This document shows, piece after piece, positions 42,407 to 51,806 of a stretch of 64,000 nt of DNA. This DNA comes from Sulfurimonas sp. SAG-AH-194-C21. GTDB taxonomy: Bacteria; Campylobacterota; Campylobacteria; Campylobacterales; Sulfurimonadaceae. Each line of letters begins with the position of its first letter. Within the stretch, counting starts at the first letter, position 1. The notes under the pieces are model-generated. The model saw only the letters and a program-made list of their open reading frames with translations, did no database searches and was not told where the DNA came from. The stretch is from contig NZ_JAEMVC010000001.1 in the NCBI RefSeq assembly GCF_029215985.1, forward strand, positions 1 through 64,000. Direction: 5' to 3'. Both the position numbers and the translations under genes were made by a program.

Positions 42407-43198
42407 TTATATCTCCTGTATCAATTTTATTTTTTTTATTAATTTATCTAAATCTTCTAACTTTAACATATTTGGTCCATCACTCAAAGCTATACTAGGG
42501 TCAAAATGTGTCTCAAAAAAGAAACCATCAACACCAATAGCCGCTGCGGCTTTAGCAAGATGAGGAACCATTGAACTATCTCCACCTGTTTTACCATTCT
42601 CTGCTGTTGGCATCTGCACTGAATGAGTAGCATCAAAGATAACCGGTGCAAACTCTCGCATGATAACTAGGTTTCTCATATCAACAACCATATTTCCATA
42701 ACCAAAACTATTACCACGTTCACAAAGGTAAACACCATGTTTTTTTGCATTTTCATAAGTAGGCTCTGAACAACCTCGCGTTTGTAGTATCTTTAAAAGT
42801 GGGTATTTCATCGCATCAGCAGAAAGAAATTGTCCTTTTTTGATATTTACTTCACAAGATGTTTTTGCACATGCAACAAGTAGGTCAGTTTGGCGACACA
42901 AAAATGCAGGAATTTGTAGCATGTCTACAACTTCGGCCACTTGATTTACCTGAGTAGACTCATGAACATCAGTAACTATTTTATAGCCAAAGTCATCTTT
43001 TACTTTTTGAAGTATTCGAAGTCCCTCATCTATCCCAAGTCCACGAAAAGACTCTAGTGACGTACGGTTTGCTTTATCAAAACTCGCTTTAAAGTAAAAG
43101 TCTATTGTCTCGTCATTATGGTACTTTTCTAACTCTTTAGCAATTTTAAAGATATTCTCTTCACTCTCAATTACACAAGGCCCTGATAATAATTTCAT
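42407..43198 (-). CDS. kdsA: 3-deoxy-8-phosphooctulonate (KDO8P) synthase
   Basis: 263 residues with [70 protein letters not shown] and DATHSVQMP. These are the KdsA residues for PEP and arabinose-5-phosphate condensation, feeding lipopolysaccharide Kdo. First gene of the operon; an extended -10 lies just upstream. Confidence 0.97.
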   Translation of the reverse strand: MKLLSGPCVIESEENIFKIAKELEKYHNDETIDFYFKASFDKANRTSLESFRGLGIDEGLRILQKVKDDFGYKIVTDVHESTQVNQVAEVVDMLQIPAFLCRQTDLLVACAKTSCEVNIKKGQFLSADAMKYPLLKILQTRGCSEPTYENAKKHGVYLCERGNSFGYGNMVVDMRNLVIMREFAPVIFDATHSVQMPTAENGKTGGDSSMVPHLAKAAAAIGVDGFFFETHFDPSIALSDGPNMLKLEDLDKLIKKIKLIQEI

Positions 43199-43228
43199 AT
43201 GTACTCTACCTATTTAAAAATATAAGTT

Positions 43229-43234
43229 ATTATA
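43229..43234 (-). promoter_or_regulatory. Extended -10 (TGCTATAAT) of the kdsA operon
   Basis: TATGCTATAATAAC on the minus strand lies about 31 bases upstream of kdsA. Confidence 0.6.
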
Positions 43235-43361
43235 GCATATTGCTATTAAAATAAAATATCTCTCTATTTTTCCCTATTTTATTATAGTATTAAGGTGGCT
43301 TCTGTATACTTGTAAGACTTATTAGACATAAATATCATCTAATTGAAAAAGGGTTTTCTAC

Positions 43362-44012
43362 ATGCGTATTTTATATCTTGAAGATGATTCACAACTAGCA
43401 AATATGGTAGTTGAATATCTTCAAAAATATCTTATAGTTGACTATGCTTCAAGCTATGATGAAGCAAAAGAGTTCATAGACACATTTCATTATGATGTAT
43501 GTCTTATCGATAGAAATATTCGTGGTCACGATATTGGTATGAATCTTATTGAACTCATCCATAACAAATCAGAAGAAACAGGTGTTATCGTACTCAGTTC
43601 TTTTGGTACAACCAGTGATAAAATCGACGGACTTGAATTTGGTGCAAACGACTACATGGAAAAGCCTTTTCATATAAAAGAACTGTATGCTCGAATTTTA
43701 GCACTTCATAGAAGAAATACACCTAAACTTATCAATCTTGAAAATGTACAATTTGATACTTTTAATAGACGTATATTTGAAGATGAAAAAGAGATATTTT
43801 TAACAAATAAAGAGAATGACTTACTCTTTTACCTGCTTATTCATAATAACAGTGTTATTTCCCAAGAACAGTTGATACAAGCACTCTATCTTCACCCTGA
43901 AGAGATAGCATCAAATACTATTAGTGTAAGAATCAATACTATTCGAAAAAAACTTCCAATCAACATCATTAAAAATATAAAGACAAGAGGTTATATCATC
44001 GAGATCAAATAA
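43362..44012 (+). CDS. OmpR-family response regulator
   Basis: 216 residues. The receiver (1-115) has ILYLEDDSQ, VCLIDRNIRGHDIG with the phospho-acceptor D, SSFGTTSDK and EKPFHIKE. The C-terminal winged helix (about 125-216) has FDTFNRRIFEDEKEIFLTNKENDLLFYLLIHNNSVISQEQL and IRKKLPINIIKNIKTRGYII. It is an orphan here with no kinase beside it; the receiver pocket looks intact. A possible -10 (TATACT, about 43306-43311) is upstream and AAAAAGGG is close to the ATG. Confidence 0.92.
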   Translation: MRILYLEDDSQLANMVVEYLQKYLIVDYASSYDEAKEFIDTFHYDVCLIDRNIRGHDIGMNLIELIHNKSEETGVIVLSSFGTTSDKIDGLEFGANDYMEKPFHIKELYARILALHRRNTPKLINLENVQFDTFNRRIFEDEKEIFLTNKENDLLFYLLIHNNSVISQEQLIQALYLHPEEIASNTISVRINTIRKKLPINIIKNIKTRGYIIEIK

Positions 44013-44972
44013 CTACTTGATTTTTATAGTGTATGTTGAGAAGCTTTTTTTATCTAAAAACTTAATCAATTTATCAAAGTTATAACTACTCTCATCTAGA
44101 TAAGAATCACCTATATTTTCAAACTCCTGAAGATTTAAACTGCTCTTTGAATATATAGCAACATAGAGTTCATAAATAGTTTTTTTATAAGGATTTGAAA
44201 CTTTAAACATATCCTCGTCTTTTATGTCTGGATATTTAAAATTATGCTGCGAAGGGTAATTTTCAAGGAGGACACCTACCTTACCATTGTGCTCAACATA
44301 CAAAATAGAGATAAACCCAGGGGTTTTATGCTGGATATTAAAATACATTTCATCTTTTTCTTTATAAACTTCCTTGTTTGCACTTAAATGAATACTTTTA
44401 GAGTGTTGTGTCGAGAAAAGTTTATAGAAGTCTTCTTGTTTTAATGCTAAAAGATACTTATCATATTTAAGTTGCCAAAGATTATTTTGTCTGATGATTG
44501 AGTAGTTTAAACTAGCTTGCATTTCATTGTTCAAAGTACAAATCAAAGTGGTCTTTTTTAGATATGTATTTTGTACCTCATCTTTTGTTTGTGGACCAAT
44601 AAGCCTTTCAAATTTTACTTCAAAAGGAGAGTTGTCATATACTGCACCGACATACCAGAGGTTTCCCTCTTGTGTAATCTTAATAAACTCTACTCCACTG
44701 AGTTGGGCTTGAGAACTTGTACTTAGATTAGCCGATGAAGAGTTACTTGCTTTACCATTAACATCACTCGAAGAGATAGCCATCTTGGATTTTATATTAA
44801 CAGAAATGAAGTTTATGATGTCATACATTGCACTCTGTTTTGCTTCTCTGAGTGTACTACCCACTCCATAACCAATGATTTGAGTTTTTTCATGCTCTAT
44901 TTTAAACATCCACTCTGGAGATGCTAATGCTAAAAGGGGTACAAATAGTACTGATAGTAATAATTTCTTCAT
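44013..44972 (-). CDS. Secreted LPP20/DUF4384-like protein, partner of caspase-like lipoprotein
   Basis: 319 residues with signal peptide (LLLSVLFVPLLALA). Residues about 20-140 resemble the LPP20 family: WMFKIEHEKTQIIGYGVGSTLREAKQSAMYDII, then a Ser/Asn-rich stretch. The C-terminal half has SKSIHLSANKEVYKEKDEMYFNIQHKTPGFISILYVEHNGKVGVLLENYPSQ, the pattern of DUF4384, a domain often attached to caspase-like (C14) proteases. Here protease and DUF4384 are separate adjacent genes three bases apart. Acts in the periplasm or at the outer membrane. Confidence 0.7.
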   Translation of the reverse strand: MKKLLLSVLFVPLLALASPEWMFKIEHEKTQIIGYGVGSTLREAKQSAMYDIINFISVNIKSKMAISSSDVNGKASNSSSANLSTSSQAQLSGVEFIKITQEGNLWYVGAVYDNSPFEVKFERLIGPQTKDEVQNTYLKKTTLICTLNNEMQASLNYSIIRQNNLWQLKYDKYLLALKQEDFYKLFSTQHSKSIHLSANKEVYKEKDEMYFNIQHKTPGFISILYVEHNGKVGVLLENYPSQHNFKYPDIKDEDMFKVSNPYKKTIYELYVAIYSKSSLNLQEFENIGDSYLDESSYNFDKLIKFLDKKSFSTYTIKIK

Positions 44973-44975
44973 ATC

Positions 44976-46343
44976 TTAATAAAACTTTTGAGATGTGTTT
45001 CCATATCTCTGTGGTATCTGCTTATAACCCAGACCCTTCATAAGAGATGAACGCTTTACTCTTGACTGTACATCTGGATAAATCGCACTAATATCTCTCT
45101 TACCTTTTGATAACTCGTCTATAAGATAGTAAGTAAACATTCTTTGTTTTTTTGCTTCAAAATCATTTGCAAAGTCAGTTGATTTTCCAGCTGTAAGTAC
45201 TGTGATTTTTCTACTGTCAATTTTTACTTTTTTACTTTTAAGAACAGGTGCTACACCCTTGTAAAGTAATGAGCCTGCATCATCCTTACCACTAAAACAT
45301 GTGTCCATAACTACAAACACCTGTTTTACATTGAGTTTCGCTAATCTAGCATAAATTTTATCAAGTCTAAGGTTTGGCTCAAGGTGAATAAAGTCGGCAT
45401 TCATATCATAAGGCAGGATATAGGTCTCTCCATCTTTTCCCGGTACACCATGTCCTGCAAAGTAAATGTAAAGATTTCCTCTACTATCTGAGAGCTCTTT
45501 AATGAGCTCCATTTTTGCTTTTAATTGCCCTGAAGTGGCTTGCTCATTTGTAAGAGTAAATATATTTTCTTTAGGAACACCCATAGTTTTATATGCTAAC
45601 TCTGCAAACGCAAGAGCTGATGTATCGGCATACGCAACATTTGGATTTTCCTGATACTTATTTATACCGATTGCAAGAACAAAAGAGTCTGGTTGTGATG
45701 CATCTGTTTTTGCAAATGTATATGGTAGTTTTGAGTCGACTACACTTTTTTGTACTTGTGCTACTACCGGTACTTTATATGCTATAGGTGTAGCTAAGCC
45801 AGTTAATAATCCATTCGTAAACTTAATAGTCTGTGTTCCTCTTTTTGTATTCCAGTATTTCCAGCTGTTTTGCATCAAAGAGCGTGTTTGATGAAAGGGA
45901 GGGTAACCACGAGTAAGTACTACTTGTTCTTTTGTCATGTTATCTGTGAGTTTTCCAGTTGCAATATTCATTTGCATTTGAGTCGAGTAGTTTTCGAGGT
46001 TTACTGGTGTTCTAGAGAAAGTTCTCTCTAATGTACCTGCCGTATCTACTCTAGAGTGTTTTTGCATAATATATAATGTCTTTTTTTGCCCATTATATTC
46101 AAAAACTATGACTTTTTTATTTACTGCTATGATTCTCACTTGAGTGTTTAAAGGGATTAAAGTCCCCATTTTATAATTTGTTCCAAATATTCTATTTTTC
46201 TGTTCCCACATTGGCACTACAGTATAAAGAATATCACGATTATGTATCATCGATTTTTGGTCTGGTGAGAGTTTAGCACTACCACAAGCAGTTATAAAAA
46301 GTGTCAGAAGTGTTAAGCCTAAAGCTAAAAATGTTTTTTTCAT
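44976..46343 (-). CDS. Caspase-like (peptidase C14) lipoprotein
   Basis: 455 residues from the ATG at 46343, with AAGGGA seven bases upstream; a start at 46364 would put seven residues before the signal. Lipobox LFITACG marks lipidation at Cys20. The N-terminal half has a small beta domain and a BamE/SmpA-like patch (VVLTRGYPPFHQTRSLMQNSWKYW). The caspase-like domain begins AIGINKYQENPNVAYADTSA; its catalytic dyad is visible as H298 in YFAGHGVPG and C349 in VMDTCFSG. A surface- or periplasm-exposed metacaspase-like protease is the likely identity. Substrate unknown. Confidence 0.85.
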   Translation of the reverse strand: MKKTFLALGLTLLTLFITACGSAKLSPDQKSMIHNRDILYTVVPMWEQKNRIFGTNYKMGTLIPLNTQVRIIAVNKKVIVFEYNGQKKTLYIMQKHSRVDTAGTLERTFSRTPVNLENYSTQMQMNIATGKLTDNMTKEQVVLTRGYPPFHQTRSLMQNSWKYWNTKRGTQTIKFTNGLLTGLATPIAYKVPVVAQVQKSVVDSKLPYTFAKTDASQPDSFVLAIGINKYQENPNVAYADTSALAFAELAYKTMGVPKENIFTLTNEQATSGQLKAKMELIKELSDSRGNLYIYFAGHGVPGKDGETYILPYDMNADFIHLEPNLRLDKIYARLAKLNVKQVFVVMDTCFSGKDDAGSLLYKGVAPVLKSKKVKIDSRKITVLTAGKSTDFANDFEAKKQRMFTYYLIDELSKGKRDISAIYPDVQSRVKRSSLMKGLGYKQIPQRYGNTSQKFY

Positions 46344-46372
46344 TATAGTATCCCTTGAAGGCAAATTATATC

Positions 46373-47260
46373 TTATTTTACTTTCGCTACTATTATGCCC
46401 GCTAATACGATTAGGATTATGCCTACTGTGCTCATTAAAGAGGGTAAAGCATCTCCAAGCATTACTCCAAGCATAATAGAAAATAAAATATTTGTATAAC
46501 TAACAGCTCCAACTATACCTGCTTTAGTTTCTCCATAAGCCTTAGTCATAAGCACTTGAGATATAGTTGCAAACACTCCCATACAGATAAGATAGACCCA
46601 CATAACCCCATGAGGTAGTACAAATTCACCAAGTAAAAAGTCAAACTCAGAAGCATTAAAATACGGAGATACAAAAAATAAAACAAGTGGTCCAATTGTT
46701 CCTGTCAGCATAAATGAAAGGACTATTACTCGTGTATCGTAGTAAGATTTTAATTCTCGCACCGAAGTATATGCAAGGGCAGCACCTATTCCCGAAAATA
46801 TCCCAAGTAAGTCGTATTTTGAAAAGCCGATATCACTCGGTTGCGTTATAAAAACAATACCTATAAAGCCTATAAAAATAGCTATCCAGCCTTTTAAACT
46901 TAATTTCTCATGCAAAAAGAAAAAGGCGAATATAGCCGTAAATATAGGGGATGTTTTTGAGTAAGTCATCGCATCACCTAAAGATATATGAGCAATGTTA
47001 TAAAAGAAAGCAAGCAGTGCTATAAAGCCAATAAAACCACGAAAAAATAGTAAGTAGGGCTTACCACCCTTTTGAACAAGAGGTTTTTTATACACAGCAT
47101 AACCAATAAGAATTACCCCTGCGATATTTCTAAAAAAGACAACCTCAAGTGAGCTCATTTCTTCAGAGGCAAGTTTTGCAAATGCCCCCATAATTGCAAA
47201 GGTAAAAGAAGCGATAAGCATATACTTAACACCCTTATTGAGATTCTTTATATAATTCAT
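46373..47260 (-). CDS. EamA/DMT-family transporter
   Basis: About 295 residues from the ATG at 47260 with ten membrane helices in two EamA repeats: VKYMLIASFTFAIMGAFAKLA to FFFLHEKLSLKGWIAIFIGFIG, and ALAYTSVRELKSYYD to MLGVMLGDALPSLMSTVGIILIV. Such drug/metabolite transporters export small metabolites; the substrate is unknown. An earlier ATG at 47341 overlaps the divergent gene and is unlikely. TACAAT ends seven bases before the chosen ATG, so the mRNA could be leaderless. Confidence 0.85.
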   Translation of the reverse strand: MNYIKNLNKGVKYMLIASFTFAIMGAFAKLASEEMSSLEVVFFRNIAGVILIGYAVYKKPLVQKGGKPYLLFFRGFIGFIALLAFFYNIAHISLGDAMTYSKTSPIFTAIFAFFFLHEKLSLKGWIAIFIGFIGIVFITQPSDIGFSKYDLLGIFSGIGAALAYTSVRELKSYYDTRVIVLSFMLTGTIGPLVLFFVSPYFNASEFDFLLGEFVLPHGVMWVYLICMGVFATISQVLMTKAYGETKAGIVGAVSYTNILFSIMLGVMLGDALPSLMSTVGIILIVLAGIIVAKVK

Positions 47261-47327
47261 GGTGCGAATTGTACTATGTGTTAACCTCTTGTTTGTATAA
47301 TCCTTTAAATTATTTAAGGATTTATTG

Positions 47328-48095
47328 ATGTTGAACCTCATTATCTTAGCTGTTGTTGGCTATGTATTTTATACGATATTTAAAAGTTATGGTAAGTATG
47401 AAGCTTACTCACAAAAAGCATTTAAAAACTTCTCTGTTTCTCACGACTCTCTCAAACGCAGTGAACTTGGTCTGTTTGTAGCTTTAGTTGCAAAAGTAGC
47501 TAAAGCCGATGGAAAAGTAGATGCTCTTGAGGCACAACTTGTTGGCATTATGTTTGATGATATTTCAGCCGTTTTTCCAGAACCCGAAAAAACAAAACAG
47601 ATTTTAAAAGATATATTTAATGAAGAAAAAGATAGAAATGATGATACCCAAGATATTGCACATCAATTAGCTTCTGTTATTAAACGCGACCATGCAAAAC
47701 TCCAACAGTTTATGGGGTTTTTAATTCAACTTGCATTTATTGATGGTGAGTGTTCTCAAGATGAAGAAGATATTTTACAGACTATAGCAGAAGCACTAGA
47801 ATTTGACCCGGATGCTTATCATGCTATCTTTGATCAGTTTGAACAGATGATGAAAAATGTATCGCCTAAAGCGAACATTGAAGATGCTTACACTCTTTTA
47901 GGTCTAAGTAAAGATGATGATATGAAAACTGTTAAAAAAGCTTATAGAAAACTAGTAAGACAATACCACCCAGATATCATCGCTTCACAAGGCAAAGATG
48001 AAGCCTACATGCAAGAGGCAACTAGGAAGACACAAGAGATAAACCAAGCTTATGAGATGATTCAAGAGGAGAAGCTTAAAGATTCTAAAAGCTAA
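47328..48095 (+). CDS. TerB-like plus J-domain protein (DjlA-like)
   Basis: 255 residues from the ATG at 47328 (AAGGA seven bases upstream). A short N-terminal membrane helix (LIILAVVGYVFYTIF) is followed by a TerB-like helical domain (LFVALVAKVAKADGKVDALEAQLV, LIQLAFIDGECSQDEEDILQTIA) and a C-terminal J-domain (DAYTLLGLSKDDDMKTVKKAYRKLVRQYHPD) with the HPD motif. This is the order of DjlA, a membrane-anchored DnaK co-chaperone. Position of the helix fits a type III orientation with the J-domain in the cytoplasm. Confidence 0.88.
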   Translation: MLNLIILAVVGYVFYTIFKSYGKYEAYSQKAFKNFSVSHDSLKRSELGLFVALVAKVAKADGKVDALEAQLVGIMFDDISAVFPEPEKTKQILKDIFNEEKDRNDDTQDIAHQLASVIKRDHAKLQQFMGFLIQLAFIDGECSQDEEDILQTIAEALEFDPDAYHAIFDQFEQMMKNVSPKANIEDAYTLLGLSKDDDMKTVKKAYRKLVRQYHPDIIASQGKDEAYMQEATRKTQEINQAYEMIQEEKLKDSKS

Positions 48096-48114
48096 TTCCG
48101 TGTAGAGTTCGTTT

Positions 48115-49017
48115 ATGAAACAATATAATTTACTTACATTTGACAATTCTGAGCTCTATCACCAAGAGCTATCTTCTCAACTAGAAAGCTTAGATATTAA
48201 TATAATTTATACAATTACAAAAGAAGAAGTTTTAGAGTATCTTATGGATAATCATGCTGACCTAATTCTTATCTATATAAGTCTTGATAGTATAGAGATA
48301 TTAGAACTTTTAGAAAACCTTCATAATGATATAGAGAGTAGATATACCCCAGTTATCCTTATTTCACATCTCGAAGACTATGACCATCTTTCAAGCACTC
48401 TTAAAGAGCATAACATCATCTCTCTTTTTACTTATAAAAGTTACCTGCACCAACTTAAAAATCTTTTAGTGTACCTACAAAGTGTTGACACAGTACAAAA
48501 GACTTTAACAAATGAGCTCAGCGAAAGTGAGTTACGTAATATAATAGATCCCCTCACTGGTGCCTACAATCGTTATGGTGCAGAAGATAAGTTTTACCAA
48601 CTTACATCACGAGTAAAAGCCTATAGTGAACCTTTTTCACTGATTATGCTTGATATTGATTTCTTCAAAAAAGTGAATGATGTACATGGTCATGATATTG
48701 GTGATGCTGTTCTTATCTCTATCTCAAATTTAATGCAAAAATCCATACGAGACAATGATGCTTTTATCAGGTTTGGAGGAGAAGAGTTTTTTATTTTTGT
48801 GGCTAATTCAAATCTTGATATAAGTACACGCATTGCACAAAAGCTCAATACTCTCATAAAAAGTAATGTACATTCAGAAAAAAAGCTCTCTATAACTGCT
48901 AGTTTTGGAGTCACAGAATATATCCAAAATGAAGAGATGAGTTCTCTTATAAAAAGAGTTGATACTCTACTTTATAAAGCCAAAGAGACAGGTCGAGATA
49001 AGGTTGTCTCAGAATAA
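48115..49017 (+). CDS. GGDEF diguanylate cyclase with degenerate receiver
   Basis: 300 residues. The N-terminal 125 residues have the size and strand pattern of a receiver (LLTFDNSELYHQEL, ADLILIYISLDSIEI, TPVILISH) but the phospho-acceptor Asp position reads as Ile/Tyr and the acidic pocket is incomplete, so it is probably not phosphorylated. The C-terminal GGDEF domain is intact with DPLTGAYNRYGAEDKF, MLDIDFFKKVNDVHGHDIGD and RFGGEEFFIFV. Active diguanylate cyclase is likely. It follows the DjlA-like gene after 19 bases. Confidence 0.88.
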   Translation: MKQYNLLTFDNSELYHQELSSQLESLDINIIYTITKEEVLEYLMDNHADLILIYISLDSIEILELLENLHNDIESRYTPVILISHLEDYDHLSSTLKEHNIISLFTYKSYLHQLKNLLVYLQSVDTVQKTLTNELSESELRNIIDPLTGAYNRYGAEDKFYQLTSRVKAYSEPFSLIMLDIDFFKKVNDVHGHDIGDAVLISISNLMQKSIRDNDAFIRFGGEEFFIFVANSNLDISTRIAQKLNTLIKSNVHSEKKLSITASFGVTEYIQNEEMSSLIKRVDTLLYKAKETGRDKVVSE

Positions 49018-49021
49018 CTTT

Positions 49022-49465
49022 TTATAAAAAATCTTTCTCCCAAAAAAATTCTATCCAATTGTTAGCTTCATTTATCCAAAAATGTGGCTCATATAAAGAG
49101 CTCTTTTTATAAAAAAGTGTGGCTGATTGAAATTCTACATTTTCAAAGTTACTTTGCAAGTAAGACATTACAACTTGAAGTGTTTCTCCACTATCAGCTA
49201 TATCATCCACAACTAGAACTCTTGTTTTATTCCCAAAGTCACAACTACCAAAAAGTGTGATTTCTTCGCGTTTTGTCTCTTTGTCATATAATTCTGTTCG
49301 TATACTTTGAACTTCTCTTAGGTTTAAACCCTCTGCCATACAGTGTGCTAGTGTCAAACCACCCCTTGCAATTGCTACTATCGACTCTGGTTTAAAAACT
49401 TTACTTTTATGTATCAGTTTTTTTGTATCGTCTCTAAATGCTTCATATGAGTAGTATTGCTTCAA
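49022..49465 (-). CDS. Phosphoribosyltransferase (purine PRT-like)
   Basis: 147 residues from a TTG at 49465 that has AAGGA five bases upstream. SIVAIARGGLTLAHCMAEGL and the PRPP loop VLVVDDIADSGETLQV are the type I phosphoribosyltransferase motifs. The short length and hood sequence NWIEFFWEKDF resemble the xanthine/guanine-hypoxanthine PRTs (Gpt-like). Purine salvage is likely; exact base preference is not readable. Confidence 0.88.
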   Translation of the reverse strand: MKQYYSYEAFRDDTKKLIHKSKVFKPESIVAIARGGLTLAHCMAEGLNLREVQSIRTELYDKETKREEITLFGSCDFGNKTRVLVVDDIADSGETLQVVMSYLQSNFENVEFQSATLFYKKSSLYEPHFWINEANNWIEFFWEKDFL

Positions 49466-49563
49466 AATATTCCTTATTGTTAGTTTTAATGTTGTGTAAT
49501 AATATAATCTAAAGATTTATATTAGTATACTTGACTTTAAAATATTTAACAAGGATACCACCA

Positions 49564-50148
49564 ATGATAAAAACCGTTTCCAAAATTACCTTATTAGGTT
49601 TAGTTATAGCGTTTAGTGCATGTGCCGATAAAGAAGAAAAGGTAGAGCCAAAACCTTATGTAGCAACATTTGAATGTAAACAAGAAAATGTTTTAGCTCC
49701 AAGATGGACATGCATACCTTCTGTTGATAGTTTTTATGCCGGTGTAGGTATCGCAAACAAAAGTGCTGCGGGAATGGCACATATGCGCAAAGTTGCTATG
49801 ATGAATGGTCGTTCTGACTTAACACAGCAAATAGCAACACAGGTTAAAGACAAGATGCAAGGTTTCACACAAACTACAGGCAATGGACAGAACGAAACAG
49901 TAGATGCTGTTACAAAAGCAGTTACAGATCAAGCAGCTAATATTAAACTTTCAAATTCCAAAGCCATAGATATGTGGAATGCTCCATCAGGTGCACTTTA
50001 TGTACTAATGGTAGTTCCTGCGGCTGATGTAAACAGTGTAATTAAAAATGCTGTAAAAACAAGCTTTAACAATGACAACGCTAAATGGCAAGACTTTAAA
50101 GCAAGTCAAGCTTTTGATGCACTTAATAAAGAATTTCCTACAAATTAA
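49564..50148 (+). CDS. LPP20-like lipoprotein
   Basis: 194 residues from the ATG at 49564 with AAGGA nine bases upstream; an earlier in-frame TTG at 49531 would add 11 residues. The lipobox LVIAFSACA marks lipidation. DSFYAGVGIANKSAAGMAHMRKVAMMNGRSDLTQQIATQV matches LPP20-family lipoproteins of Campylobacterota and the LPP20-like N-terminal part of the 44013 gene. The family is known from Helicobacter antigens; the molecular role is not established. Confidence 0.78.
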   Translation: MIKTVSKITLLGLVIAFSACADKEEKVEPKPYVATFECKQENVLAPRWTCIPSVDSFYAGVGIANKSAAGMAHMRKVAMMNGRSDLTQQIATQVKDKMQGFTQTTGNGQNETVDAVTKAVTDQAANIKLSNSKAIDMWNAPSGALYVLMVVPAADVNSVIKNAVKTSFNNDNAKWQDFKASQAFDALNKEFPTN

Positions 50149-50165
50149 TTTATTGGCACCTTACT

Positions 50166-50190
50166 TTAACTCCCTTACATAGGGAGTTAA
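50166..50190 (+). terminator. Terminator after the LPP20-like lipoprotein
   Basis: TTAACTCCC and GGGAGTTAA form a perfect nine-pair stem around TTACATA, followed by TTCCTCTT. Confidence 0.75.
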
Positions 50191-50224
50191 TTCCTCTTAC
50201 AACTCCTCCTAACTATTATTTAGA

Positions 50225-50230
50225 TATAAT
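50225..50230 (+). promoter_or_regulatory. -10 box TATAAT for der
   Basis: TAGATATAATTGC precedes der by about 66 bases; the leader ends in ACAAGGCTCATTC before the ATG. Confidence 0.5.
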
Positions 50231-50296
50231 TGCAAAAATATAAAGTATCCCATAGAGGGTATAAATAACTCTTCATAAGTTTTACAAGGCTCATTC

Positions 50297-51781
50297 ATGA
50301 AAAAAATCGCCATCGTTGGTCGTCCAAATGTTGGAAAAAGTTCTCTCTTTAATCGTTTAGTAAAAAATCGTGATGCGATTACTTCAGAACAAGCTGGTAC
50401 TACTCGTGATGTTAAACGCCGTCACTTTGTTGTTAACAACAAAGAAGCACTGCTTCTTGATACTGGTGGACTAGACAAGGGCTGTGAACTTTTTGACAAG
50501 ATAAAAGAGATGTCTCTTCGTGCTGCATATGCCGCTGACATTATTCTTTATATGGTTGATGGGAAAAGCATACCTGAAGATGAAGATAAAAAGTTCTTTT
50601 ATGAGCTTCAAGCTATGGGTAAAGATATGGCATTAGTTGTTAACAAGATTGACAACGATAAAATGAAAGAGAATCTTTGGGATTATTATGAATTTGGTAC
50701 AGATGCTATATTTGGTATCTCAGTTGCACATAACCGCAATACAGTAGAACTTCTTGACTGGGTAGCAGATAAAATACCTGAAGAAGATACTATCAAAGAA
50801 GAGGAAGAAGTAGTTGAAGTTATCCGTGAAGAAGTAGAATCAATTGATGATGAAGAGTTCTTTAAAAACACTCGTGATGAAGATGATGATGGTTTTACTT
50901 ACTGGGATGAAGATGAAATGGATGGAGTTATCACTGATGATTCTATCTTTGGAGATAACGACCGTATCAAAGAGTTTGATGAAGAAGATGTAAACCACAT
51001 CAAAATCGCTATTATTGGTCGTACAAATGTTGGTAAGTCTTCACTTCTAAATGCACTTTTAGGTGAAGAGCGTTGTGTCGTAAGTTCTGTTGCTGGGACA
51101 ACTATTGATCCAATTGATGAGACAGTTGAGTATGGTGGCAAACAACTTACTTTTGTTGATACTGCAGGTCTTCGTCGTCGTGGTAGAATTTTAGGGATTG
51201 AGAAGTATGCACTAATGCGCACAACTGAAATGCTTGAAAACTCAAACATGGCACTTGTTGTTTTAGATGCTAGTCAGCCATTTTTAGACCTCGATGAGAA
51301 GATTGCTGGTCTTGTGGATTCAAACCGTTTAGCTTGTATCATCGTTTTAAACAAGTGGGATATTTCTAAACGCGAAGATCATGACAAAATTATTGTAGAG
51401 ATTCGTGATAGATTTAAGTTCCTTTCATATGCACCTATTTTAACTCTTTCTGCATTAACACACCAAAGAGTTGATAAACTTCACGATATGATTTTAGAGA
51501 TAAATGAGAACTACTCACAAAGAATTACAACAAGTAAAGTAAATGAGGTAATTGAACGTGCACTTCGTCGCCATACTCTTCCAAGTGTTAGTGGTCAGGT
51601 TATCCGTATTTACTATGCAACGCAGTATGAAACGCGACCACCAAAGATAGCTATAATTATGAATAAACCAAGTGGACTTCACTTTACATATAGACGCTAC
51701 TTAACAAACAAAATGCGTGAGGCATTTAACTTTACAGGTACACCTTTACTCTTTAAAGCAAAGAAAAAAGGGGAGAAGTAA
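50297..51781 (+). CDS. der: Ribosome assembly GTPase Der (EngA)
   Basis: 494 residues with two GTPase domains: the first G1 GRPNVGKSS (residues 8-16) with DTGG and NKID, the second G1 GRTNVGKSS (about 241-249) with DTAGLRRRG and NKWD, then the KH-like C-terminal domain (VNEVIERALRRHTLPSVSGQ). The double G-domain is unique to Der. An acidic insert of about 60 residues (EEEEVVEVIREEVESIDDEEFF and following) joins the two G-domains, longer than in E. coli. It matures the 50S subunit. Confidence 0.96.
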   Translation: MKKIAIVGRPNVGKSSLFNRLVKNRDAITSEQAGTTRDVKRRHFVVNNKEALLLDTGGLDKGCELFDKIKEMSLRAAYAADIILYMVDGKSIPEDEDKKFFYELQAMGKDMALVVNKIDNDKMKENLWDYYEFGTDAIFGISVAHNRNTVELLDWVADKIPEEDTIKEEEEVVEVIREEVESIDDEEFFKNTRDEDDDGFTYWDEDEMDGVITDDSIFGDNDRIKEFDEEDVNHIKIAIIGRTNVGKSSLLNALLGEERCVVSSVAGTTIDPIDETVEYGGKQLTFVDTAGLRRRGRILGIEKYALMRTTEMLENSNMALVVLDASQPFLDLDEKIAGLVDSNRLACIIVLNKWDISKREDHDKIIVEIRDRFKFLSYAPILTLSALTHQRVDKLHDMILEINENYSQRITTSKVNEVIERALRRHTLPSVSGQVIRIYYATQYETRPPKIAIIMNKPSGLHFTYRRYLTNKMREAFNFTGTPLLFKAKKKGEK

Positions 51782-51801
51782 AAAGAGATTTATCTCTTTT
51801 T
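51781..51801. terminator. Terminator between der and hemJ
   Basis: AAAAGAGAT and ATCTCTTTT form a perfect stem with a TT loop and trailing T, usable on both strands between the convergent genes. Confidence 0.7.
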
Positions 51802-51806
51802 ACAAC

